A DNA stretch of 37,918 bases from Myxococcota bacterium. Lineage in GTDB: Bacteria; Myxococcota_A; UBA796. The DNA lies in assembly GCA_029251165.1 (NCBI GenBank), contig JAQXDW010000019.1, positions 1-37,918 on the forward strand, in the 5' to 3' direction. Below the pieces are notes generated by a model. The model was not told where the DNA came from and did not search any database. It was given only the letters and a program-made list of their open reading frames with translations. A program made the position numbers and the translations under genes. Shown piece by piece: positions 7,732-15,690 of the stretch. Each line of letters opens with the position of its first letter. The stretch's first letter is position 1.

Positions 7732-9187
7732 CCTCTCCTCCCAGGTTGTCTTTGCTATAGCCGTATGCATCCGCGAGGAGAACCCGTGCGGCACGAAGGT
7801 CGTCGGCGTAGTCATCGCGGGCGCTCTGGCCGAGGGTCTCCAGGGCCGGCGTGGTGTCGAGCAGCTCGTGGAGATCGAGGAAGTCATCGTCCGACAGCGG
7901 GGAGCGCGGATTGAACTGCATGGAGAGCGCAAAGCCCTTCATCTCGCTCCAGTGCTTGGCGTGGCTCGCGAAGCTGTAGTCCTCGGTGCCCATCTTCGAC
8001 ATGTCGCTGAGGACGTCGTTGATGTAGTGAATGACCGTGGTGACGATGGCGTCTTCCCAGGCGTTGATGGCCTGGTCCCGGTAGCCCTGGAGCGTGACCA
8101 GCTCCTCGTCGGTCAGCCCATCGCCGGCGGTCTCGCTCAGCAGCGCTCGTCCCTCGTAGAAGCCCTCCCAGGCCGCTGCGGTGAAGTCGGTCGCGACCAC
8201 GCTGCCGTTGTCGCGCTTGGCGGCGTTGACCGAGTGTCCCCAGCACTTCTCGGTGAGCAGGTCGATGCTGCCGTCGCCGCTGGTGTCGATGACGCCAGAG
8301 TCAGCGATGTCATCGTCGCTCATCAGGTCGTAGGAGCGGGCGGCACCGAAGTAGCCGAAGCCCTCGTCCCAGGCATGCTCCAGGGCGGTGTAGGGATCGC
8401 CATCATCGGGACCGGTGTGGTCGCTGAGCAGCCCCTTGTCCTCGGTGTCGTCGTCGAGGTAGTCATCTGCGCCCTGCGAGAAGCTGATCGCACCGCGCAG
8501 GAACTTCTCGACGAGCTGCTGGAGATCACGACCCTCGGGAGTGACGTAGATCGCCGGCACCGGCTCTCCGTCGGGGCCCAGCGGGTAGTCACCGACTGAC
8601 CAGGCCACTGCCTGATCGTCGATCTCGGCGAGCCAGTGCTCCACGAGGCTCTGCGGAGTGGTGATGCCGTCTTCGTCCCAGCCGGCGAATGCCGTCGACC
8701 AGTCTTTGTGGTCGGTCGCGGAGTCGTTGCCGGCGAGCTTGCCGACCAGGTTCTTGCCGGAGGAGATGTCGTCGTAGGTGGTCTGCAGCGGAGCGGGCGT
8801 CGTGGAGACGAGGTGGTCGAGCGTGCCTGCGGTGTCGCTGTCGAAGCTGAAGTAGAAGTCCAGCTCCCCGGTGACATCACCGGGCTCAGGGTACCAGCCG
8901 TTGTTGATGCGGTCGGTCATGTCGCCGAGGTGAGTCTTCATGTCGCCGATGAGGACCTGTCGGAAAGATTGTCCGCTGTAAGAGACGGAGCTGACGTCAG
9001 ACTCAAACGCGCTGGTGAAGCGGTAAGAGTCGACGTCGGCATCGGCATCCGTGTCGGCGTCGGTGTCGGCGTCGGTGTCCGCATCGGTGTCCGCATCGGT
9101 ATCCGCATCGGCCTCTTCCGGAGTGGTCTCGTCTTTGTTGCCGCAGGCAATGAGGAGCGAGAGGAGAAGGAGTGTGGAATGAGTCAT
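7712..9187 (-). CDS. DUF4856-type lipoprotein, first gene of the Fur-box operon
   Basis: A 491-residue predicted lipoprotein. ATG 9187 is used because it opens a classical lipoprotein signal (MTHSTLLLLSLLIAC, lipobox LIAC, Cys15). An in-frame upstream start would lie inside or beyond the Fur operator. After the Cys is an acidic spacer of five Asp-Ala-Asp-Thr units (residues 26-53), then an all-helical-looking domain starting SYRFTSAFESDVSSVSYSGQSFRQ, the typical opening of DUF4856. Members occur beside imelysin and TonB receptor genes, as here. The biochemical role is unknown; the context argues for an outer-membrane or periplasmic accessory of metal uptake. Confidence 0.8.
   Translation of the reverse strand: MTHSTLLLLSLLIACGNKDETTPEEADADTDADTDADTDADTDADTDADADVDSYRFTSAFESDVSSVSYSGQSFRQVLIGDMKTHLGDMTDRINNGWYPEPGDVTGELDFYFSFDSDTAGTLDHLVSTTPAPLQTTYDDISSGKNLVGKLAGNDSATDHKDWSTAFAGWDEDGITTPQSLVEHWLAEIDDQAVAWSVGDYPLGPDGEPVPAIYVTPEGRDLQQLVEKFLRGAISFSQGADDYLDDDTEDKGLLSDHTGPDDGDPYTALEHAWDEGFGYFGAARSYDLMSDDDIADSGVIDTSGDGSIDLLTEKCWGHSVNAAKRDNGSVVATDFTAAAWEGFYEGRALLSETAGDGLTDEELVTLQGYRDQAINAWEDAIVTTVIHYINDVLSDMSKMGTEDYSFASHAKHWSEMKGFALSMQFNPRSPLSDDDFLDLHELLDTTPALETLGQSARDDYADDLRAARVLLADAYGYSKDNLGGEDGEDGW
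9029..9112 (-). repeat. Tandem 12-nt repeat encoding an (Asp-Ala-Asp-Thr)n linker
   Basis: Imperfect 12-nt units (GAC/GAT-GCN-GAC-ACN sense) encode about five DADT units plus degenerate flanks just after the lipobox of the DUF4856 protein. It is a coding low-complexity linker, not a CRISPR. Such repeats change length easily by slippage. Confidence 0.85.
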
Positions 9188-9214
9188 AACGCGTCCCTTG
9201 AACGTCCTGAGGAT

Positions 9215-9233
9215 GATTTTGATAATCATTATC
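9215..9233. promoter_or_regulatory. Fur box upstream of the iron-uptake-type operon
   Basis: GATTTTGATAATCATTATC matches the 19-bp Escherichia coli Fur consensus (GATAATGATAATCATTATC) at 17 of 19 positions. It lies 28 bp upstream of ATG 9187, where it could cover the promoter of the minus-strand operon. It is also 247 bp upstream of the divergent amidase gene, whose control by it is less likely. Confidence 0.88.
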
Positions 9234-9479
9234 ATCTGATGATGGCCATGACTTATACATTCAGCCGATAAAGATCGATTTATTTATTCTGAGAACTAAA
9301 ATTGAGTGCTTTTAAGTTCTCTTTTTGAGGACGTTTTTTTTGCTCAGTGCGGCGTCCGGCTGAACACGGCGCTCCTCATTTCTGTGGGGCTGCTGTGCCG
9401 CTCATCCGGGCGCCTCAACATTCGGCTGTGCCTGCGGGCGGCAGTGGTAAGCTGCCGTCTCCGAATCTTGAGGCACACG

Positions 9480-10982
9480 ATGATCCTGGTTTCTCTCATC
9501 ACTTCCGCTGCGCTCGCTCAGCCCCTGCCCCGTGCCTTCACAGACGCCGCGAGTGAATTCGGGGTCCCGGAGCCCGTCCTGCTCGCGCTTGCCTTTGAGG
9601 CGAGCGGCTGGCAGCCGGACGTCGCCTCACAGTGGGGGGGCTATGGCCTGTTTGACCTCCGCGAGCCGGGGGAGGGCGGCATGGACATCGAGCAGGCGGC
9701 GATGCTCCTCGACCGCTCGCCCGACGACCTCATCGATGATCCGCGCCACAACATTCGCGGCGCCGCAGCGCTGCTGGCTGAGGCTGCGGCGGTCGATGGG
9801 GAGCTGCCCCCGGTCGATGACCTGCTGGCGTGGTGGGATCCGGTGACGTCGTTCTCTGCAAGCCATGCAGAGAACCTCCAGCACATGTACGCCGCGTACG
9901 TCTTCGATCTGCTCAACGATGGCATCGAAGCGAGCGCGCACGGGCTGTTCCTCGCGCCGGTTCCGGTGGACTACCGACGCGCCCATCCCGTCCCTGCCCC
10001 GCCGCCCGCCAGCGCCTGTGACTATGGCGACTGCTACCAGTTCTCTGCGGCATCCTCGTCGAACTACTCCAACTACTCCCGCACGACCTCAGACATCTCC
10101 TACGTCGTCATCCACACCGTCCAGGGAAGCTACAGCGGCTGCATCTCCTGGTTCCAGAATTCCTCCGCCAGCGTCTCGGCCCACTACGTCGTGCGCTCCT
10201 CAGACGGGCAGGTCACCCAGATGGTCCGCGAGGAAGACGTCGGCTGGCACGCTGGGAACTGGGACTACAACGAGGCGAGCGTCGGGATCGAGCACGAGGG
10301 CTACATCGATGCACCAGAGACCTGGTACACGGAGGCGCTCTACAGCAGCTCTGCTGCGCTGACTGCAGACATCATCGCGCGCAACAACATCGCGCTGTCT
10401 CGCTCCTACATCATCGCCCACTACGAGGTCCCTGGCGCCACGCACACCGATCCGGGCAGCGGCTGGGACTGGGACTACTACATGGGGCTGATCGGTGAGG
10501 GCGGCGGGACCGTCACCGGTGAGATGACCGGGATCGTCGCTGCAGAGGACATCTACACCGGTGAGCTGCTGACGGACGCCACGGTCTGGATCGAGGAGAC
10601 CGGCGAGACCATCACGACCGATGACGAGGGCTACTACACCTTCTACGACCTGCCCCTGGACACCTACACCATCCACGCCGATGCGCCGGGCTTCCTGGAG
10701 GGAACCTGCGAGAAGAGCATCGTGGTGGGCACCAACTGGTGCTCCATCGCGCTGCAGCCTGGCGAGGATGGAGACGGCGGCGGCAGCGATGACACCGTCG
10801 CAGATCCCGGCGCAGAGGGCGGCAACGGCGGCGCCACCGGCAGCAGCCTCGTCGGTCCTCCAGGGCAGGCGGTCGCGATCAGCGAGCTGGGCTGCGCCTC
10901 GGGTGGTCGCGGGACTGGCGCTGCGGCGCTGCTGGTGGCCCTGGGGCTGCTGCTGCCGGGTGGTCGTCGGCGACGCCAGTAG
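9480..10982 (+). CDS. Secreted N-acetylmuramoyl-L-alanine amidase with MYXO-CTERM-like tail
   Basis: A 500-residue exported cell-wall hydrolase. ATG 9480 begins a short signal peptide (MILVSLITSAALAQ, Ala-x-Ala cleavage); the frame is open further upstream but that extension is not protein-like. Residues ~20-150 resemble a lysozyme/transglycosylase-type helical domain. Residues ~200-335 are an Amidase_2/PGRP domain with a Zn-ligand His in VVIHTVQG, the typical HYVVRSSDGQVTQMV block, GIEHEGY, and a second ligand region AHYEVPGATHTDPG. Next is a Cna-B/carboxypeptidase-regulatory-like beta-sandwich (GEMTGIVAAEDIYTGELL to CSIALQPG), a Gly/Ser linker and a C-terminal Cys, hydrophobic stretch and RRRR. 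It would cleave the lactyl-amide bond of peptidoglycan, perhaps at the cell surface. It is divergent from the Fur operon. Confidence 0.87.
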   Translation: MILVSLITSAALAQPLPRAFTDAASEFGVPEPVLLALAFEASGWQPDVASQWGGYGLFDLREPGEGGMDIEQAAMLLDRSPDDLIDDPRHNIRGAAALLAEAAAVDGELPPVDDLLAWWDPVTSFSASHAENLQHMYAAYVFDLLNDGIEASAHGLFLAPVPVDYRRAHPVPAPPPASACDYGDCYQFSAASSSNYSNYSRTTSDISYVVIHTVQGSYSGCISWFQNSSASVSAHYVVRSSDGQVTQMVREEDVGWHAGNWDYNEASVGIEHEGYIDAPETWYTEALYSSSAALTADIIARNNIALSRSYIIAHYEVPGATHTDPGSGWDWDYYMGLIGEGGGTVTGEMTGIVAAEDIYTGELLTDATVWIEETGETITTDDEGYYTFYDLPLDTYTIHADAPGFLEGTCEKSIVVGTNWCSIALQPGEDGDGGGSDDTVADPGAEGGNGGATGSSLVGPPGQAVAISELGCASGGRGTGAAALLVALGLLLPGGRRRRQ

Positions 10983-11100
10983 GGGCCGCGCTCTCGCCCT
11001 TGTCGCGTGCGGCTGGGCTGGAGTGACAAAATCGCCCACAGTCGCGCGATGTTGCGCCGAAGCCCTCAGCGTGCAGCGGCGGCGCGTTATTGACTCCACC

Positions 11101-11658
11101 ATGCTGAAGACCCGGATCGCACAGGTCATCGTGGTGGAGGGGCGCGACGACATCTCAGCGGTGCGTCGGGCCGTGGATGCGGAGCTGATCGCGACCGGTG
11201 GCTTTGCCTTTGGTGCCAGCACCCTCGCCCACATCGCAGAGGCCCACCGACGCCGGGGGGTGATCGTGTTCACCGATCCAGACACCGCCGGAGAGCAGAT
11301 CCGCAAGCGCATCGTCGATCGCATTGGTCCCTGTGGTCACGCTCGGCTTCCCCGGTCCGCCTGTACGCGCAACGGCGACATCGGCATCGAGAACGCCAGC
11401 CCCGAGGACATCCGTGCCGCGCTGCAGGCCGCCCGCTGCTCTCTTGCGGAGCCTCGCCAAGAGTTCACCCTCTCCGACCTCTCTCGAAGCGGACTGGTCG
11501 GCACTCCACAGGCGGCCCGTCGCCGTGCCGCGCTGGGGGCGGCGCTGTCGCTGGGCCGCGTCTCGGCGCGTCAGCTGCTCTCCCGGCTCAACCACTACGG
11601 CGTCAGCCGGGCAGAGTTCGACACCGCCGTGGCCGATCTTTCATGCGCTACCACCTGA
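11101..11658 (+). CDS. rnmV: RNase M5-like Toprim protein
   Basis: A 185-residue protein matching ribonuclease M5 in length and order: Toprim motif 1 at VIVVEGRDD (Glu13), the acidic motif VIVFTDPDTAGEQIRKRI (Asp59, Asp61), and the family-typical stretch GDIGIENASPEDIRAAL, followed by a C-terminal helical region (FTLSDLSRSGLVG). In Bacillus-type bacteria the enzyme makes the final cuts that mature 5S rRNA. ATG 11101 is taken because homologues start just before the Toprim strand; no strong ribosome site precedes it. The gene overlaps the SGNH hydrolase gene by 16 bp. RNase M5 is mainly a Gram-positive enzyme, so its presence in a Gram-negative genome is noteworthy; no 5S gene is in the window. 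Confidence 0.85.
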   Translation: MLKTRIAQVIVVEGRDDISAVRRAVDAELIATGGFAFGASTLAHIAEAHRRRGVIVFTDPDTAGEQIRKRIVDRIGPCGHARLPRSACTRNGDIGIENASPEDIRAALQAARCSLAEPRQEFTLSDLSRSGLVGTPQAARRRAALGAALSLGRVSARQLLSRLNHYGVSRAEFDTAVADLSCATT

Positions 11659-13211
11659 CCGGTGCTCAGACCGTCGCGGGGCTGTACATCGGCCTGTTTC
11701 TCGCGGCAGTCCTCTACCCCGTCGGCATCGCCGAGTCCCTCGCTGAGCGCGTCCCGGTGGCGCGGCGGCTGATCGGACCGGCGAAGGCGTGGGGCGAGGC
11801 TGTGGGCGTTGCCGGGCTCAAGGAGACCCTCAGCGGTGCCCTTGGTCGAGAGGTCCAGGCCAGCGTTGTCGTCACGACCGCTGCGGTCGCTGAGGTTGCA
11901 GCGCCTCCGGTGCTGAAGGAGCCTCCGGTGCTGAAGGAGCCGCTGGAGCCGCTGGAGCCGCAGCGTCGGGCGATCTCTGTGGAGGAGCCGCTGCGGCTGT
12001 GGGTGGTCGGCGACTCCCTGCTCAACCTCGCCGGCCGCGAGCTGCGCAAGGCCCTCAACGCCAGCGGTCGGGTCGACGTCGACGTGGACTACCGGCCCAG
12101 CACCGGGCTCGTGCGCCTGGACTACTACGACTGGCCGACGAAGCTGTCTCAGCGGCTCTCCCGCGAGCCCGCTCCAGACGCGGCGCTGATCATGATGGGT
12201 GCCAACGACAGCCAGCACATGATGGTCGACGGCGAGCGGCAGGAGCGATGGGGAGAAGGCTGGGTTGCGGCGTACACCGCACGGGTCCAGCGCATGATCG
12301 CCGCGCTGCGCGAGACGGGAAGCGAGGTCTACTGGGTGGGGCTGCCGGTGATGAAGCACCGTCGCCACAGCAAGACCGTCGCGGTGGTCAATGCCATCCT
12401 CGCTGCGGAAGCTGCGGCGGATCCGCAGGTCCACTTCCTGCCGACGGAGGCTCTGTTCTCCGGTGACAGCGGGGGCTACAGTCTGTTCCTGACCGACGCA
12501 GACGGTCGCCGGTTTGCCGCCCGAGAGACCGACGGAGTCCACTTCACGATGTCCGGCGCGCTGTGGATGGTGGCGTACTTCTCGACAATCATCGATCGAG
12601 ACTGGGGCGTGTTCGGCCCCCGGCGGCATGCTGACGGCACCCTGGTCTCTGCCGCAGCACAGGTGGACATCCTCCGTCGCGACGGCGTGACCGCGTATGT
12701 GCCTGACCTGGATGATGACGCCGTTCGGCTCCCTGCGCTCTACCTGATGCCGGGCGGGTGGGGGGAGGACTGGCCGGTTCGTGCCGATGGAGTCCTGAAG
12801 GCGCTCGCTGCGGAGCACGGCGTGGTGCTCATCGCCACTGGAGATGAGCCGGACGTCACGGGCTGGATCGAGGCGGAGGCTGGCCTGCCGCTGATCCCAG
12901 AGGTTCGCGCGGTCGCGGGGCTCTCCACGGCCTCTGCAGTCGGTCTGGTGATGAGCCACCCCGAGCACTTCGCCTCTGCCAGCCGGATGAGCGGCATCCT
13001 CGACACCCTCTCTCCGCCCTGGATTCGACGCCCCCGCATGCCTGATCTTCCGGAGCCGGAGCTGCTGCTGTGGCGCTCGACCGGCACGGAGTGGACCAAG
13101 GAGGCTGCGGAGCCGGTGGAGACTGTGGACTGGGAGGCGCGTGTGAGTGTGCTGATCGGGCTGCACACCGAGCGGCTCTACCGCCAGGGGTTGTTTGGAT
13201 CCCCGCCGTAG
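11643..13211 (+). CDS. SGNH/GDSL hydrolase (DUF459-like), membrane-anchored
   Basis: A 522-residue protein starting at ATG 11643 inside the end of the RNase M5 gene. It has one N-terminal membrane segment (residues ~8-30), a Pro/Glu/Leu linker (two 18-nt repeats giving PPVLKE twice, then PLE repeats, 11903-11956) and an SGNH hydrolase domain from ~118. Visible motifs are block I VVGDS (Ser125), block III GAND (Gly186, Asn188) and block V DGVH (Asp297, His300). The fold position suggests a periplasmic esterase or acetyltransferase. Such proteins often work with MBOAT acyltransferases on glycans, and an MBOAT gene lies at 1668-3068, but the pairing is only a suggestion. The C-terminal ~200 residues match nothing I recognise. 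The 3' end overlaps the convergent hydrolase gene by 34 bp. Confidence 0.83.
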   Translation: MRYHLTGAQTVAGLYIGLFLAAVLYPVGIAESLAERVPVARRLIGPAKAWGEAVGVAGLKETLSGALGREVQASVVVTTAAVAEVAAPPVLKEPPVLKEPLEPLEPQRRAISVEEPLRLWVVGDSLLNLAGRELRKALNASGRVDVDVDYRPSTGLVRLDYYDWPTKLSQRLSREPAPDAALIMMGANDSQHMMVDGERQERWGEGWVAAYTARVQRMIAALRETGSEVYWVGLPVMKHRRHSKTVAVVNAILAAEAAADPQVHFLPTEALFSGDSGGYSLFLTDADGRRFAARETDGVHFTMSGALWMVAYFSTIIDRDWGVFGPRRHADGTLVSAAAQVDILRRDGVTAYVPDLDDDAVRLPALYLMPGGWGEDWPVRADGVLKALAAEHGVVLIATGDEPDVTGWIEAEAGLPLIPEVRAVAGLSTASAVGLVMSHPEHFASASRMSGILDTLSPPWIRRPRMPDLPEPELLLWRSTGTEWTKEAAEPVETVDWEARVSVLIGLHTERLYRQGLFGSPP

Positions 13212-14467
13212 TCGCGCGGGATGCGTGCGGCGATGGTCCACATGATGCGCATCCAGATCACCAGCTCCGGGGTGATGAGCGGCTTGCCGGTGTTCATGAA
13301 TGCCACCGAGATGTCCCGCTCTGGATCCGCCCAGGCGAGGACGTTGGTGAACCCGAGGTGACCAAACGCTCGGGGCGTGCCGGGACCGTAGAAGCTGACG
13401 GTGTCGCCGCCGAGCATGAAGCCGAGTCCGTAGCGCACCGGCAGCTTGATCACGCCGTCAAGGCGGAAAGCACGGTGCTCAGCGACTGCCCGAGTCACGG
13501 TGCGCGGCGCAAAGATCTGCACCCCATCCAGGGTGCCCTGTCGCAGCAGCAGCTCAAAGAAGCGCCCGACCTCGTTGGAGGAGGCGATGACGTTGCCGGA
13601 GGGAACCACGCCGGTCAGGAATCGCGGATCGTTGGCCAGCGGGATCGCCTCTTGAAGCTCGAGGCCGATCGAGCGGAGCATGGCGTTCTTGAACGGGCCA
13701 CGGGGGGCGGGGCCGGTGAACACCTCACGCGCGACCTGATCGAGCTGATCAGGCGAGACGCCGTAGCGGAGGTTCTTGAAGCCCAGCGGGACGCACAGCT
13801 CGTTGATCAGCAGGTCGCGCACGCCCATGCCGCTGACCCTGCTGAGGATCTCTGCCATGATGAATCCGCCAGCGAGGGCGTGGTAGGCTTGCTTTCGTCC
13901 AGCCAGCGAGATCGGCTCGGTATCGCAGATCAGGGAGATGACCTTCGCGGGATCTTCGATGACGTCCAGCGAGGCATGGCCTGGCGGGGTCAGCGGAATG
14001 CCGGCGCGGTGGGTGAGCAGGTGTCGGATGGTGATGTGCTGCTTGCCGTTTCGCGCAAACTCCGGGATGTACTCTGCCACGGTGTCGTCGAGGTGAACGA
14101 GTCCTCGGTCGTCGTACATGTGGATGAGCATCGAGGTGACGCACTTGCTTGCCGAGAACATGTTGAACAGGGTGTCTGGCGTCGCGAGGACCGGCGCCTC
14201 TCGGCTTCCCGGTTCGTTGCCATGGGCGTGTCCGATGGCCCGATCCAGCACGACCTTTCCGCCGCGACGGATGGTCATCGACATCGCCGGCTGAAGCCCG
14301 GTTCGGTAGTACGAGCAGACCATCCGCCAGATCTCGTCGATGTCTGACGGCTTCAGCCCGACGTCCACAGGGTCGGCCTCTTCCGCGCGGGTCGTGACCT
14401 CTTCTGGAGCATAGGGACGCACTCGGTTTGGGAGCCGCTGGAGCGTTCGGTAGACGAGGTCTCGCAT
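13178..14467 (-). CDS. Serine hydrolase of the beta-lactamase/EstB family
   Basis: A 429-residue protein of the class C beta-lactamase-like esterase family without an obvious signal peptide, so probably cytoplasmic. Visible features are the SxxK motif at S105-A-S-K108, a Tyr motif at Y195-H-A, the family HLLTHRAG segment at ~149-156, and GHLGFTN near the C-terminus as the third active-site motif. Relatives hydrolyse esters rather than beta-lactams, and several are found near lipid or steroid catabolism genes in Actinobacteria. It is divergent from a Rieske oxygenase gene across a 61-bp gap, so the two could share control; no TnnAACnnGTTnnA site is present there. The substrate is unknown. Confidence 0.85.
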   Translation of the reverse strand: MRDLVYRTLQRLPNRVRPYAPEEVTTRAEEADPVDVGLKPSDIDEIWRMVCSYYRTGLQPAMSMTIRRGGKVVLDRAIGHAHGNEPGSREAPVLATPDTLFNMFSASKCVTSMLIHMYDDRGLVHLDDTVAEYIPEFARNGKQHITIRHLLTHRAGIPLTPPGHASLDVIEDPAKVISLICDTEPISLAGRKQAYHALAGGFIMAEILSRVSGMGVRDLLINELCVPLGFKNLRYGVSPDQLDQVAREVFTGPAPRGPFKNAMLRSIGLELQEAIPLANDPRFLTGVVPSGNVIASSNEVGRFFELLLRQGTLDGVQIFAPRTVTRAVAEHRAFRLDGVIKLPVRYGLGFMLGGDTVSFYGPGTPRAFGHLGFTNVLAWADPERDISVAFMNTGKPLITPELVIWMRIMWTIAARIPRDYGGDPNNPWR

Positions 14468-14528
14468 CTGCTGGCTATAACCCCTGGAAGCGACTGGGAG
14501 TCGTTGAACTCTGGGATATCAGCAGCTC

Positions 14529-15470
14529 ATGATGTTGGTCCGTGAGCATTGGTATGTGGTGCTGTCCTCAGGCGAGGTTCCAGACGGAAAACCACTTGGT
14601 ACGAGACGACTCGGTCTGGACCTGGTGGTGTGGCGAGATCGGGAGGGGCAGCCGAGAGCGGCAGTGGATCGCTGCCCGCACCGATGGGCAAAGCTGTCCC
14701 TCGGCCGGATCGTCGATGGCTGTGTGGAGTGTCCGTTTCATGGCTGGCGGTTTGAAGCCGACGGGAGCTGCACGTCGATCCCCGCGCACCCCGAGCGTCC
14801 GATCAGCGGTGCTGCGGCCCTCGACATCCTGCCGCTGACGGAGGCCCATGGCTTCATCTGGGCGTGGGTCGGACCGGGAGCGCCAGACGGTCCGCCGCCA
14901 TTCTTCGACTTCAGCGGCTACACCTGTGCTGGGAGTGCCTTCACCGCGGAGTGGCCGGTGAGCCACACCCGGTCTGTCGAGAACCAGCTCGACTTCACCC
15001 ACCTGCCGTTTGTCCATCGCGGCAGCATCGGACGCGGACTGCCCGTAGACAAAGAGGTGATCACGGAGACCGATGGGGATCTCATCCGCTTCGGCAGCGC
15101 CGACTCCGGCATCATGATCGACTTCCTCGGTCCCAGCATCTGGCGGCTCCCGACCGGACCAGTATGGCAGTTCCTTGCCTTTGTGCCCGTCGATGAGGAG
15201 CGGATGGTCTACTACTCCCGCTCGTACCAGCGCATGATCCGGGTGCCGGGGCTGTCGTGGATGCTCGGAAAGGTGGGCGCGGTGTTCAGCCAGCGGGTGC
15301 TGCGGGAGGACGAGGCGGTGGTCTGCAGCCAGCCACCCGGCGCAACCCGGCTGCGCATGGGCGAGCTGCTGGTTCCCAGCGACGGACCGATCATTGCGTA
15401 CCGCCGCTGGCGAGAAGCGCAGCTGGTCGATCTGGATGAGGTGCTCGGCCTGAAGGGCACGGAGTCCTGA
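14529..15470 (+). CDS. Rieske non-heme iron oxygenase (second Rieske, substrate unknown)
   Basis: A 313-residue oxygenase component. ATG codons at 14529 and 14532 are both possible. The [2Fe-2S] cluster ligands are C49-x-H51 (CPHR) and C68-x-x-H71 (CPFHGW). The mononuclear iron region is ENQLDFTHLPFVH, with Asn152/Asp155 and His158, His163. The overall look is of the pheophorbide-oxygenase/vanillate-demethylase-like group rather than of KshA. It would need a separate ferredoxin reductase, not found in the window. It sits at the left edge of the steroid island, 220 bp upstream of the KstD-like gene, but without a KstR-like operator. Hydroxylation of a steroid or bile-acid side group is a reasonable guess, not a conclusion. 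Confidence 0.87.
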   Translation: MMLVREHWYVVLSSGEVPDGKPLGTRRLGLDLVVWRDREGQPRAAVDRCPHRWAKLSLGRIVDGCVECPFHGWRFEADGSCTSIPAHPERPISGAAALDILPLTEAHGFIWAWVGPGAPDGPPPFFDFSGYTCAGSAFTAEWPVSHTRSVENQLDFTHLPFVHRGSIGRGLPVDKEVITETDGDLIRFGSADSGIMIDFLGPSIWRLPTGPVWQFLAFVPVDEERMVYYSRSYQRMIRVPGLSWMLGKVGAVFSQRVLREDEAVVCSQPPGATRLRMGELLVPSDGPIIAYRRWREAQLVDLDEVLGLKGTES

Positions 15471-15667
15471 GCAGGGCGGGGTGCGCCGCAGGCACGACGG
15501 GCAGACACTGGCCCTCGGGGGGCTCCTCCGCTCGCCGTCATGCTGCGGCAGCGCACGTCCGTGCTCCCCGCTCGCTGGCATCTTCAGTGAGCGCCCCTCG
15601 GGGCGGACCCCCCGCTCCGAGCGCGGTCCTGGCGGAGGAAGACCGGGCTGGATCGCCCGCCAGTGAC
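15471..15667. other. Intergenic GC-rich stretch upstream of the KstD-like gene
   Basis: Contains short GC-rich inverted repeats, such as CGCCCC-TC-GGGGCG near 15594-15607, without a T-run. No open frame with protein-like composition and no recognisable RNA gene were seen. It must hold the upstream promoter elements of the gene at 15691. Confidence 0.4.
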
Positions 15668-15681
15668 TGAAACGTGTTCTA
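15668..15681. promoter_or_regulatory. KstR-like operator, KstD-like gene
   Basis: TGAAACGTGTTCTA fits TnnAACnnGTTnnA, the consensus for the mycobacterial steroid repressor KstR. It ends 9 bp before ATG 15691. The same 14-mer recurs at 26321 and 29539. With no room for a Shine-Dalgarno, TTCTAG at its right end may be a -10 element of a leaderless transcript. Confidence 0.75.
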
Positions 15682-15690
15682 GTGTTCGAC

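Noticed and set aside
9029..9112. Possible CRISPR-like or satellite repeat
   Set aside because: Units are contiguous 12-mers without spacers and encode an in-frame acidic linker.
9188..9235. Upstream start for the DUF4856 gene at 9235
   Set aside because: The extension would be translated from the Fur operator and would hide the clear lipoprotein signal that begins at 9187.
15471..15667. GC-rich inverted repeats as a possible small RNA or attenuator
   Set aside because: Stems are short, no T-run follows, and such palindromes are expected by chance in GC-rich intergenic DNA.
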